64,000 nt of DNA, from contig NZ_LT670819.1 in NCBI RefSeq assembly GCF_900129855.1, positions 2,294,001 through 2,358,000 on the forward strand, written 5' to 3'. The translations under genes were made by a program, and so were the position numbers. The notes beneath the pieces are model-generated. The model searched no databases, had not been told where the DNA came from, and saw only the letters and a program-made list of their open reading frames with translations. Below, piece after piece: positions 32,750 through 41,422 of this stretch (the stretch's first letter is position 1; every line of letters starts with the position of its first letter). This stretch comes from Streptomyces sp. 3214.6. GTDB taxonomy: Bacteria > Actinomycetota > Actinomycetes > Streptomycetales > Streptomycetaceae.

Positions 32750-34906
32750 ATGCAGGTCTGGCCTGGAGAGGCGTATCCCCTCGGTGCCACGTACGACGGC
32801 GCCGGCACGAACTTCGCGGTCTTCACGGAGGCCGCGGACCGAGTAGAGCTGTGTCTGCTGCACGACGACGGCTCGGAGACGGCGGTGGAACTGCGGGAGA
32901 GCGACGCGTTCGTGCGGCACGCGTACGTGCCGGGCATCATGCCGGGGCAGCGCTACGGCTTCCGGATGCACGGCCCGTACGATCCCGCGCGCGGGCTGCG
33001 CTGCAACTCGGCGAAGCTGCTCCTCGACCCGTACGCGAAGGCGATCAGCGGTGCGGTCCGGTGGGGCGAGGAGGTGTACGGCTACCACTTCGACGCCCCC
33101 GAGCGGCGCAACGACCTCGACTCGGCGCCGCACACGATGACGTCGGTCGTGGTCAACCCCTACTTCGACTGGGGCGATGATCGCAGGCCACGCACCGAAT
33201 ACCACCACACGGTGATCTACGAGGCCCATGTGAAGGGCCTGACGATGCGCCACCCGGGGCTGCCGGAGGAGCTGCGCGGCACCTACGCGGCCCTGGCGCA
33301 CCCGGCGCTCATCGAGCATCTGACGGAGCTCGGGGTGACAGCCCTGGAGCTGATGCCGGTGCACCAGTTCGTCAACGACCACCGGCTGGTCGACATGGGC
33401 CTGAACAACTACTGGGGCTACAACACGATCGGCTTCTTCGCCCCGCACAACGCCTACGCCTCCTGGGGCGACCGCGGTCAGCAGGTGCTGGAGTTCAAGT
33501 CGGCGGTGCGGGCGCTGCACGAGGCGGGCATCGAGGTCATCCTCGACGTGGTCTACAACCACACCGCAGAGGGCAACCACCTGGGCCCGACGCTGTCCTT
33601 CCGAGGGATCGACAACCAGTCGTACTACCGGCTGACGGACGACCCCCGCTACTACATGGACACCACGGGCACCGGCAACTCCCTGCTCATGCGATCCCCG
33701 CACGTCCTACAGATGATCATGGACTCGTTGCGGTACTGGGTCCTGGAGATGCATGTCGACGGGTTCCGGTTCGACCTCGCGGCGACGCTGGCCCGTCAGT
33801 TCCACGAGGTGGACCGGCTGTCGTCGTTCTTCGACCTGGTCCAGCAGGACCCGGTGGTGTCCCAGGTGAAGCTGATCGCGGAGCCCTGGGACGTCGGCGA
33901 GGGCGGCTACCAGGTCGGGAACTTCCCGCCGCTGTGGACCGAGTGGAACGGCAAGTACCGCGACACCGTGCGGGATGTGTGGCGGGGGGAGTCGCGCGCG
34001 GTCGGCGAGTTCGCCTCCCGGCTGACCGGCTCCTCCGACCTCTACCAGGACGACGGCCGCCGGCCGCTGGCCTCCATCAACTTCGTGACCTGCCACGACG
34101 GGTTCACCCTGCACGACCTGGTCTCCTACGACACCAAGCACAACCAGGCCAACGGGGAGGACAACCGGGACGGCGAGAGCCACAACCGGTCGTGGAACTG
34201 CGGCGCGGAGGGCGAGAGCGACGACCCGGAGGTGCTGCGGCTGCGGGCGCGGCAGATGCGCAATTTCGTCGCCACGCTGATGCTGTCCCAGGGCGTGCCC
34301 ATGATCAGCCATGGGGATGAGTTCGGCCGCACCCAGAAGGGCAACAACAACGCCTACTGCCAGGACAGCGAGCTGTCCTGGGTCGAGTGGCCCGAGGCCG
34401 ACGAAGGCGGAGCGGGGGAAGCCGGAGCAGGGGGAACCGGAGCGGACCTGCTGGAGTTCACGCGCGCGTTGGTGTGGCTGCGCAAGGAGCACCCCGTCTT
34501 CCGGCGGCGCCGCTTCTTCCACGGCCGGCCCGTGGAGGGCACCCACGACGAGCTGTCGGACATCGCCTGGTTCACGCCCGAGGGGACGGAGATGACACCG
34601 CGGGACTGGGACCGGGCGCAGGCGTCCGCTCTGTCGGTGTTCCTCAACGGCAACGCGATCTCCGAGCCGGGCGCGCGCGGCGAACGGATCACCGACGACT
34701 CCTTCCTGCTGATGTTCAACGCCTCGGCCAAACCACTGGAGTTCGTGGTTCCGGTCGACCACGGCCGTCAGTGGCAGGTCGTCGTGGACACGGCGAACCC
34801 GGAGGCGGTGGCGCAGGGTGCGGGCACGAAGGTGCAGGCCGGGGCACGGCTGACACTGGTCGACCGCAGCATGACGGTGCTGCAACGGCCCACCCGGCCC
34901 CTGTGA
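32750..34906 (+). CDS. glgX: Glycogen debranching enzyme GlgX
   Basis: GH13 enzyme that hydrolyses alpha-1,6 branches of glycogen after phosphorylase trimming. The 718 residues show the CBM48-like N-domain (GEAYPLGATYDGAGTNFAVF), then catalytic region II GFRFDLAATLA (nucleophile Asp), region III LIAEPWDVG (acid Glu) and region IV CHDGFTLHDLVSYD. A short Gly/Ala insertion (ADEGGAGEAGAGGTGA) sits in the C-domain. ATG 32750 (MQVWPGEAYPLG) with GGAAGAG upstream is used. It starts the trehalose-from-glycogen set with treY 101 nt downstream. Confidence 0.95.
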   Translation: MQVWPGEAYPLGATYDGAGTNFAVFTEAADRVELCLLHDDGSETAVELRESDAFVRHAYVPGIMPGQRYGFRMHGPYDPARGLRCNSAKLLLDPYAKAISGAVRWGEEVYGYHFDAPERRNDLDSAPHTMTSVVVNPYFDWGDDRRPRTEYHHTVIYEAHVKGLTMRHPGLPEELRGTYAALAHPALIEHLTELGVTALELMPVHQFVNDHRLVDMGLNNYWGYNTIGFFAPHNAYASWGDRGQQVLEFKSAVRALHEAGIEVILDVVYNHTAEGNHLGPTLSFRGIDNQSYYRLTDDPRYYMDTTGTGNSLLMRSPHVLQMIMDSLRYWVLEMHVDGFRFDLAATLARQFHEVDRLSSFFDLVQQDPVVSQVKLIAEPWDVGEGGYQVGNFPPLWTEWNGKYRDTVRDVWRGESRAVGEFASRLTGSSDLYQDDGRRPLASINFVTCHDGFTLHDLVSYDTKHNQANGEDNRDGESHNRSWNCGAEGESDDPEVLRLRARQMRNFVATLMLSQGVPMISHGDEFGRTQKGNNNAYCQDSELSWVEWPEADEGGAGEAGAGGTGADLLEFTRALVWLRKEHPVFRRRRFFHGRPVEGTHDELSDIAWFTPEGTEMTPRDWDRAQASALSVFLNGNAISEPGARGERITDDSFLLMFNASAKPLEFVVPVDHGRQWQVVVDTANPEAVAQGAGTKVQAGARLTLVDRSMTVLQRPTRPL

Positions 34907-35007
34907 GGGGCTCTGAAGGGCTCTGAGGAGGGATCTGAAGAGGGGTGACCCGACTCGCCCGGAGGGGGTGTGACAGGAAACGCGGCGGGGCGGGTACGTA
35001 GGTGGTC

Positions 35008-37407
35008 ATGACCCCTGAGCGACGTGCCGCCCCTGTTCCCGTGCCGCCCACGGCGACCTACCGGCTGCAGCTGCAGCCCGCGTTCCCGTTCCGGGCCGCC
35101 GCGGCGGCCGTGCCGTACCTGGCCTCGCTCGGCGTCTCACATCTGCATCTGTCCCCCGTCCTGGAGGCCGTGCCCGGATCCCCGCACGGCTACGACGTCG
35201 TCGACCCCACGCGCGTGCGTACGGAACTGGGCGGCGAGGAGGGGCTGCGGGAGCTGGCGCGCACCGCGCGCGAGCACGGGCTCGGCCTGGTGGTGGACAT
35301 CGTGCCCAACCACATGGCGATGGCCCCGCGCCACAACCGCGCCCTGTGGGAGGTGCTGCGCGAGGGGCCGGGCTCGCCGTACGCGCGCTGGTTCGACATC
35401 GACTGGGAGGCGCAGGGCGGCCAGGTGCTGCTGCCGGTGCTGGGCGGTCCGGTGGGGGCGGAGCTGGCGCACCTGCGGGTGGACGGCGACGTCCTGCGCT
35501 ACCACGACCACGTCTTCCCGCTGCGCGAGGGCACCGCGGACCTGCCGCTGCCGCGGCTGCTGGACGCCCAGTGGTACCGGCCGGCGTGGTGGCGGCTGGC
35601 CCGCACCGAACTGAACTACCGGCGCTTCTTCAGCATCTCGGAGCTCATCGGGGTGCGGGTGGAGGATCCGGAGGTGTTCGAGGCCACCCACGGCACGATC
35701 CTGCGGCTGCTGCACGAGGGCGTGGTGGACGGGCTGCGCGTCGACCACCCCGACGGCCTCGCCGACCCCGACGGCTACCTGGAGCGGCTGCACGGGGCGA
35801 GCCGCGGCCGCTGGACGGTCGTCGAGAAGATCCTGGCCGACGGGGAGCGGCTGCCGGACTCCTGGCCGGTCGCCGGCACCACCGGCTACGACGCCCTGCG
35901 CCGCGTCGACGGCCTCTTCACCGACCCCGCGGGCGCCGGGGAGCTCCTGGGCCACTACCGGCGCTTCGCGGCCCCGCAGACGGACCGGGGCGGCGACTGG
36001 GCGGCGACGGTGCGGCGGGCGGCGTACGGGGTGCTCGGCCACGAGTTGGCGGCCGAGACGGAGCGGCTGACCCGGGCGGCGTCCCGGGTGTGCGCCACGT
36101 CGGCCGACCCCGCGCTGCGGGACCGGGCGCCCTGGGCCCTGCGCACGGCCCTGGAGGAACTGCTCGTCCGTCTGGAGGTGTACCGGCCGTACGCCTCGGG
36201 CGACCCGGCGGCTGTCGTCACCGAGGAGGCCGCCGAAGCGGCCCGGCAGGCGTTCGTGGTGCCGCAGGAGGCGGGCGCTGTCGACGTGGTGCGGGGCCTG
36301 GTGCTGGGCGGGGAGGGGCCGTCGGGGGCGGAGTTCCGGGCGCGGTTCGCGCAGACGTCGTCCGCGCTGCGGGCCAAGTCGGTGGAGGACACGGCGTTCT
36401 ACCGGTATGTGCCGCTGCTGTCGGCGAACGAGGTGGGCGGCGACCCGGGTGCCCCGGGTGTGTCCCCGGCCGGCTTCCACACGTACTGCGCGCGCGTGCA
36501 GCGCGACTGGCCGGCCACCGGGACGGTCGTGTCGACGCACGACACCAAGCGCAGCGCCGACGTGCGCGCCGCGCTCGCCGTGCTCACCGAGTGCCCGCAG
36601 CGCTGGGCGGACGTCCTGGAGCAGGCCATGCGCACGCGGGAGGACGCGACGGACGGCGCGGCGGACGGCCCGGCGGACGCCATGGCGGACGCGCAGCTGG
36701 CGTGGGCGGCCTGGCAGACGGTCTTCGGGCTCGGCCCGGCGGCCCCGGAGCGCGTCCAGGAGGCACTGCTGAAGCATGTGCGCGAGGCGGGGCTGTACAC
36801 GAGCTGGACGGAGCAGGAGCCGCCGTACGAGGAGGCGGTGGCCGCGTTCGTGGCGGCGGGGCCGTGCGGGGCGCCGGGCGAGGGGGTGGCCGCGCTGCGC
36901 GCCGCCCTGGAGCCGTACGTCCGGGCGAACGTGCTCGGCACGGCGCTGGTGCATCTGACGATGCCGGGGGTGCCGGACCTCTACCAGGGCACGGAGAGCG
37001 AGTACCGGGCGCTGGTGGACCCGGACAACCGGCGCCCGGTGCGGTTCCCTCCGGCGGATCCCGGCGTCAAGGACGCGGTCACGGCGGCCGCGCTGCGGCT
37101 GCGCCGACGGCGGCCGGACGCCTTCGGGGAGAGGGCGACCTACGAGCCGCTGCCGGCCGAGGGAGCGGCCGCGGAGCACTGTCTGGCGTTCGCGCGCTCC
37201 GGCCGGGTCGTCACGGCCGTGACGCGGCTGTCGCTGCGGCTGGCGGGGACGGGGGGCTGGCGCGAGACCCGGCTGACGCTGCCGCCGGGGCGATGGGTCG
37301 ACGTCCTGGCCGAGGAACGGGAGCCCGCCCGCGCGTTCACGGGGCACGCGCGCGTGGCGGACCTCTTCGAGCGGCTGCCGGTGGCGCTGCTGGAGCGGGC
37401 GGACTGA
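35008..37407 (+). CDS. treY: Maltooligosyltrehalose synthase TreY
   Basis: GH13 isomerase that turns the reducing-end alpha-1,4 link of maltodextrin into alpha,alpha-1,1-trehalose. The 799 residues contain TYRLQL at the start, LEAVPGSPHGYDVVDPTRV, VDIVPNHMA, the nucleophile region VDGLRVDHPDGLADPDGY, acid region VVEKIL, and STHDTKRSADVRARL-like STHDTKRSADVRA. The C-domain includes PGVPDLYQGTE. ATG 35008 and GTG 35002 are both plausible. Its substrate is supplied by GlgX; its product is cleaved by TreZ. Confidence 0.95.
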   Translation: MTPERRAAPVPVPPTATYRLQLQPAFPFRAAAAAVPYLASLGVSHLHLSPVLEAVPGSPHGYDVVDPTRVRTELGGEEGLRELARTAREHGLGLVVDIVPNHMAMAPRHNRALWEVLREGPGSPYARWFDIDWEAQGGQVLLPVLGGPVGAELAHLRVDGDVLRYHDHVFPLREGTADLPLPRLLDAQWYRPAWWRLARTELNYRRFFSISELIGVRVEDPEVFEATHGTILRLLHEGVVDGLRVDHPDGLADPDGYLERLHGASRGRWTVVEKILADGERLPDSWPVAGTTGYDALRRVDGLFTDPAGAGELLGHYRRFAAPQTDRGGDWAATVRRAAYGVLGHELAAETERLTRAASRVCATSADPALRDRAPWALRTALEELLVRLEVYRPYASGDPAAVVTEEAAEAARQAFVVPQEAGAVDVVRGLVLGGEGPSGAEFRARFAQTSSALRAKSVEDTAFYRYVPLLSANEVGGDPGAPGVSPAGFHTYCARVQRDWPATGTVVSTHDTKRSADVRAALAVLTECPQRWADVLEQAMRTREDATDGAADGPADAMADAQLAWAAWQTVFGLGPAAPERVQEALLKHVREAGLYTSWTEQEPPYEEAVAAFVAAGPCGAPGEGVAALRAALEPYVRANVLGTALVHLTMPGVPDLYQGTESEYRALVDPDNRRPVRFPPADPGVKDAVTAAALRLRRRRPDAFGERATYEPLPAEGAAAEHCLAFARSGRVVTAVTRLSLRLAGTGGWRETRLTLPPGRWVDVLAEEREPARAFTGHARVADLFERLPVALLERAD

Positions 37408-37537
37408 GCGGGTACGCGCATCCGAGCGCCCCCCGGAGCCTCCCGAAGGCTCCCGAAGGCTCCCCCCGGGCGTCCTTGACAGTTCACAGAGACCGTGGGG
37501 TACTGCGGATGCGAAGGCCGGGCGGACGAATACGGGG

Positions 37538-38788
37538 GTGAGTCTCCTGCCGGAGCTGCGCTACCCCACGGTGACCGAACTGACCACTTTTGCCCGGATG
37601 TTGGCCACACACCAGCCCGGTATGTGCGCGCTGCGGCAGGTGGGGGTCTCCCGGGCGGGCCGGCCACTGCACCTGTTGTCCGTGGGACATGCCCGGCGGG
37701 CCGTGCTCGTCGTGGCGGGCGCCCACGCCAACGAGCCGACCGGGGGTTCGACGCTGCTGGCGCTCGCCGAACGGGTGCTGTACGAGCGGGAGTTGCGGGA
37801 CGGGACGTCGTGGCACTTTCTGCTCTGCGCGGACCCCGACGGGGCGAGTCTGCATGTGACCCCGGCGCCGCGCAGTCTGCTGGAGTACCACCTCGGCTTC
37901 TTCCGGCCCGCCGGTCCGGAACAGCCGGAGTGGTCCCCCGCCGTGCTGCCGCCGGACCGGCTGCCGCCCGAGACGCGCGCGTTGACCCAGGTCATCGACG
38001 AGGTGCGGCCCTATCTCCAGGTGACCCTGCACGGCACCGATCTGGGCGGCAGCTGGGTGCAGTTGACGAAGGACATCCCCGGACTCGCCGAGCCCTTCGC
38101 CAAGTCCGCGGCCCAACTGCACATCCCGGTGGAGACGGGCGCCTCCGACGCGGCGGGCTGGCCGGCGTCGGGGCCCGGGGTGCATGTGATGCCGGCCGCC
38201 GGGGCGGACGCGGCGTACCCGAGCATGCCGGACGACGCACGGCACAGCACCTGGTACCACGCCCACCGCTACGGCGGTCTGACCGCGGTGGTGGAGGTGC
38301 CGATGTGGGCGAGCGACATGGTGGACGACCCCGCCCCGCATCCCGCCCCGGCCGCGGCGATCCGGCGGTTGGCGCGGCGGCTGCTGCGGGACACGACGGA
38401 GGTCGAGCGGGTCCTCGTAGAGGCGCTGCCGCGGCTCGAGGGCGTCGACGGGCCTCTGCTGCGGGCGGCCAGATGGTCGCTGGAGCTGGTGCCGGGGCTG
38501 GCCGCGGACTGGACTGACACCCCGCCCGCGGCCACGACGATGGCGTACGTCGGCAGCGTCGACGCCTTCGCCCGCCGGCTGCCGTTGCGGGCGGCGGCGA
38601 TGCTGTGGCGGGTGTTGCAGGAGAGCGACGACTGTGCGGCCCCGCGCCTGCAGCAGCTCGTTCAGCTGTGGAGCGACGCCTTCGCCGACCGCTTCCGGGC
38701 CCGCTGGGTGCCGTTGGAGCACCAGGTCGAGCACCAGTCCCGCACGGTCGTCGCGGCGGCCCTGCACGCCCGGGAGCGGGCGGCGTAG
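37538..38788 (+). CDS. M14-family zinc carboxypeptidase (paralogue A)
   Basis: 416-residue M14 peptidase. The zinc motif HxxE-like GAHANEPTGG supplies His and Glu, and the third ligand is probably His in VTLHGTDLGG. The catalytic Glu is in the strand LTAVVEVPMWA. The start GTG 37538 gives MSLLPELRYPTVTEL; the minus-strand paralogue at 39271 has LLRYPTVDEL at the same position. No signal peptide is present, so it acts in the cytoplasm. It may process peptides or cell-wall peptides. It points toward an SSI-type inhibitor gene and the other paralogue. Confidence 0.82.
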   Translation: MSLLPELRYPTVTELTTFARMLATHQPGMCALRQVGVSRAGRPLHLLSVGHARRAVLVVAGAHANEPTGGSTLLALAERVLYERELRDGTSWHFLLCADPDGASLHVTPAPRSLLEYHLGFFRPAGPEQPEWSPAVLPPDRLPPETRALTQVIDEVRPYLQVTLHGTDLGGSWVQLTKDIPGLAEPFAKSAAQLHIPVETGASDAAGWPASGPGVHVMPAAGADAAYPSMPDDARHSTWYHAHRYGGLTAVVEVPMWASDMVDDPAPHPAPAAAIRRLARRLLRDTTEVERVLVEALPRLEGVDGPLLRAARWSLELVPGLAADWTDTPPAATTMAYVGSVDAFARRLPLRAAAMLWRVLQESDDCAAPRLQQLVQLWSDAFADRFRARWVPLEHQVEHQSRTVVAAALHARERAA

Positions 38789-38809
38789 GGCCGCCCGCGC
38801 CCGTCCGGG

Positions 38810-39274
38810 TCAGACCTCGGGGGTCTGGTCGTCGTCCAGGGCGAACACCGCTCCCGTCATGGCCTCCCGTTCGCAGTCGTTGCCGAAGGTGTGCCGGTAG
38901 TCGACCGGGCGTCCGTTCCACCGCCCCTGCGCGCGGACGGTCACCGGGGCGTACATGAGCGTGCAGACGCGGCTGCTGTCCCCGGCGACGGCGTTCATGT
39001 CCCCGCCGGCCCGGGCCAGGACGTCGCAGGCCTCGGCGGCGCGGGAGTGGCCCTGCGGCGGGTCGCACAGCAGCAGGGTGCCGCGGGTGTCGCTGGAGCG
39101 GGAGTCGCCCCGGGTGACGGTGAGCTCGAGCCAGTTGCCCGGCAGGGAGTCGGCGGCGTCGCGGGAGGCCGCCAGGGCGGGGGCGGCGCCGACGGCGAGG
39201 AGGAGGGCGGCCGCGGCCGGCAGGGCGCGTCGGACGGCTTTCGCTGGACAGAGATCGTTGAGGAAGTGCGTCAT
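38810..39274 (-). CDS. Streptomyces subtilisin inhibitor (SSI) family protein
   Basis: 154-residue secreted protease inhibitor. The signal ends near AAPALAASRDAAD. The mature part has LLLCDPPQGHSRAAEACDVL and the reactive loop RVCTLMYAPVTV, in which the P1 residue is Leu (CTL|MYAP compared with CPM|VYDP of classical SSI). The final disulfide is in FGNDCERE. Leu at P1 suits subtilisin and chymotrypsin-like targets. ATG 39274 overlaps the paralogue-B stop by 4 nt, so the inhibitor is translated with the carboxypeptidase. An S8 protease is encoded 12 kb away. Confidence 0.92.
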   Translation of the reverse strand: MTHFLNDLCPAKAVRRALPAAAALLLAVGAAPALAASRDAADSLPGNWLELTVTRGDSRSSDTRGTLLLCDPPQGHSRAAEACDVLARAGGDMNAVAGDSSRVCTLMYAPVTVRAQGRWNGRPVDYRHTFGNDCEREAMTGAVFALDDDQTPEV

Positions 39275-40599
39275 TCCCGGTGCATCGGCACGGCGGGACG
39301 GCTACCCCAGTCCGACTCACCCGAACGGCCAGGGGCGGGTTCGGCGGCGCGCCGGCCGGCCAGCTCGAACGCGGCGAGCACGACCCGCGCCTGGTACTCC
39401 GCCTGGCGGGCGACGGGGATCCAGCGCGCCCCGCAGTCCTCCTGGTAGCCGGCGCACCAGGCGTCGATGAGCCGGTCCAGCTCGGGCAGCACGCCCGAGG
39501 GGTCGCGGCCGGCGCCGCGGACGAGCTGGTGCAGCAGGCCCGCCGTCCGCACGGCGATCCGGCGGCCGGCGATGCGCAGCGCGGTCAGATGGCCGGTGCT
39601 GAGCGGCGGGAGCGGGCGAGCGGGGTCGGCGGTGTCGGGGTCCCAGGCGTTCGCGAGGCCGGGGCAGACCAGGAGGTGGTCGTTCACCGGGGCGAGCAGC
39701 CGCGCCGTGTCCGGGGTGCCGGCGAGGTGGGGCCGCACGCGCGCGAGGATGCGTTCCAGCACCTGGACGTCGTGGCGCAGGGCGCCGCTCACGGCCCGCA
39801 GCACCGCGTCCCGGGCGGCGGGCGGCGAGCCGTCCTCGACGGCGGCGACGCCCCACATGGGGGCCTCGACGACCGCGGTGAGCGTGCCGTGCCGGTGCGG
39901 GTGGTACCAGGTCGACTCGACGGCGGCCTCGGTGATGGCGGCGGCCAGATCGCGCGGGCGCGGCGGCGGGATTTGGTAGACGGCGGGACCCAGCCGCGAC
40001 CAGTACAGGGTGTCGTAGGGGCCGAGTTCTCGGGGGATGCCGAGGCGGGCGGCGGCGTGGGCGACCCGCTGGGCGAGTAAGGGCAGGTCACGGGTGAGTT
40101 CCACAAAGGCGCCGCCGATGTCGACGCCGTGCAGCGAGCACTGGAAGAAAGGTTTCAGCTCGTCCTGGAGGCGGAGCAGCGCACGGGTCTCCGGCAGTGT
40201 GGCGGCGGCCGCGCCGTCGGGCAGCCACTCGGGCTGTTCCAGGAAACCGGGCCGGAAGAAGTTCCGGAAGTATCGGCCGAGGCTGTAGGGGCCGGTCAGC
40301 CAGCCCTCGTTGCGGCGCAGACCGTCGGGGTCGAGGCAGAGCAGCAGGTTCCAGGTGGCGTCGGCGCCGACGGTGAGCCGCGGGTCGGCGAGGACGCGGT
40401 CGGCCAGCCGCAGCACGGTGGCGCCGCCGACCGGCTCGTTGGCGTGCGGTCCGGCGACGACGAGCGCCTGGCGGGCGCCCCGGCCGAGAGAGAGCAGCCA
40501 CAGGGGCGTGCCCGCGCGGGAGACCCCGACGCGGCGCAGCCGGACGTCCCCGGGGCTGCGGACGGTGAGCGCGGCCGCGCGGGCCGCGAGTTCGTCCAC
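39271..40599 (-). CDS. M14-family zinc carboxypeptidase (paralogue B)
   Basis: 442-residue M14 peptidase (from GTG 40599) with GPHANEPVGG (His/Glu zinc ligands), SLHGVDIGG (third His) and LTAVVEAPMWG (catalytic Glu region). It is clearly a paralogue of the plus-strand gene at 37538. The annotated GTG loses the conserved LLRYPT. An in-frame CTG at 40626 preceded by GGAGG six nt away would restore it (PPLLRYPTVDEL), so a non-canonical start is possible. The SSI gene overlaps its 3' end by 4 nt. No signal peptide is seen. Confidence 0.82.
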   Translation of the reverse strand: MDELAARAAALTVRSPGDVRLRRVGVSRAGTPLWLLSLGRGARQALVVAGPHANEPVGGATVLRLADRVLADPRLTVGADATWNLLLCLDPDGLRRNEGWLTGPYSLGRYFRNFFRPGFLEQPEWLPDGAAAATLPETRALLRLQDELKPFFQCSLHGVDIGGAFVELTRDLPLLAQRVAHAAARLGIPRELGPYDTLYWSRLGPAVYQIPPPRPRDLAAAITEAAVESTWYHPHRHGTLTAVVEAPMWGVAAVEDGSPPAARDAVLRAVSGALRHDVQVLERILARVRPHLAGTPDTARLLAPVNDHLLVCPGLANAWDPDTADPARPLPPLSTGHLTALRIAGRRIAVRTAGLLHQLVRGAGRDPSGVLPELDRLIDAWCAGYQEDCGARWIPVARQAEYQARVVLAAFELAGRRAAEPAPGRSGESDWGSRPAVPMHRE

Positions 40600-40740
40600 G
40601 GTCGGGTAGCGGAGGAGGGGCGGCAGGGCACACCTCCACAGGGCGGTGCCGTCGGTTCACCTGGCGTGTCTGGAGTACGACAGTGGGTCATGGGTCGGGG
40701 GTACGTCAACACCGCGACGGGTGAGGGGACTTGAGCGGGT

Positions 40741-41292
40741 TCAACTCACCGAGAGACGGAACGCCATGCGCCCGAAGGCGACCTGGTCGCCCTCGCGGAC
40801 CACGGCCGCGCCGATGACGCGGCGGCCGTTGACGGTCGTGCCGTTGGTCGAGCCGAGGTCGCGCAGCACCCACATGCCGCTCTGCCGGGAGAGTTCGGCG
40901 TGCACCCGCGAGACGCTGTCGTGGGTCAGCCTGAGGCCGCTCGCCGGGTCGCGGCCGATGCGCAGCGCGCGGTCGGTGCCCGGGTGCGGCAGCAACAGCT
41001 TGGGCAGCCGCTCGGCCTGCCAGGCCCGGCGCAGCCGGACCGTGAAGCCGGAGACCGCCTCGACGGCGCCGAAGACCACCCGGGAGAAGCGGCTCTCCGC
41101 GGGCAGATCGGCGGTGAGGACGGCGAGCTCGTCCGAGCGGCGGGCGGCGAGGGCCAGCTCCATGCGCCGGATGAACGTGTCGTGCGACAGACGCCCCAGG
41201 GCGACGCCGTCACGCAGCACCTTCAGCGCCCGGTCGCGCTCCGCGTCCGACAACCGCGCGGGGTACGTGTTGAACTCGAAAGACGACGTCAC
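40741..41292 (-). CDS. DUF1707-FHA domain protein
   Basis: 183 residues. The N-terminus has the DUF1707 pattern ARLSDAERDRALKVLRDGVALGRLSHDTFIRRMELALAARR. The C-terminal FHA domain has RIGRDPASGLRLTHDSVSRVHAEL and GSTNGTTVNGRRV, the phosphothreonine-reading residues. Such proteins bind Ser/Thr-kinase-phosphorylated partners; the partner is unknown. There is no transmembrane segment, unlike many DUF1707 proteins. Divergent from treZ. Confidence 0.9.
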   Translation of the reverse strand: MTSSFEFNTYPARLSDAERDRALKVLRDGVALGRLSHDTFIRRMELALAARRSDELAVLTADLPAESRFSRVVFGAVEAVSGFTVRLRRAWQAERLPKLLLPHPGTDRALRIGRDPASGLRLTHDSVSRVHAELSRQSGMWVLRDLGSTNGTTVNGRRVIGAAVVREGDQVAFGRMAFRLSVS

Positions 41293-41422
41293 GTTGGTGA
41301 TTGTCGGTCAGTGAACCCTGGGTGTCCAGAAAACGGGAAAGAGGGTGTCCGCGGAGCGCACGGCTCCCGGTTGGAGGACGATGGAGGCGCTACATCACGG
41401 TGAGCAGACGAAGGGGACGTCC

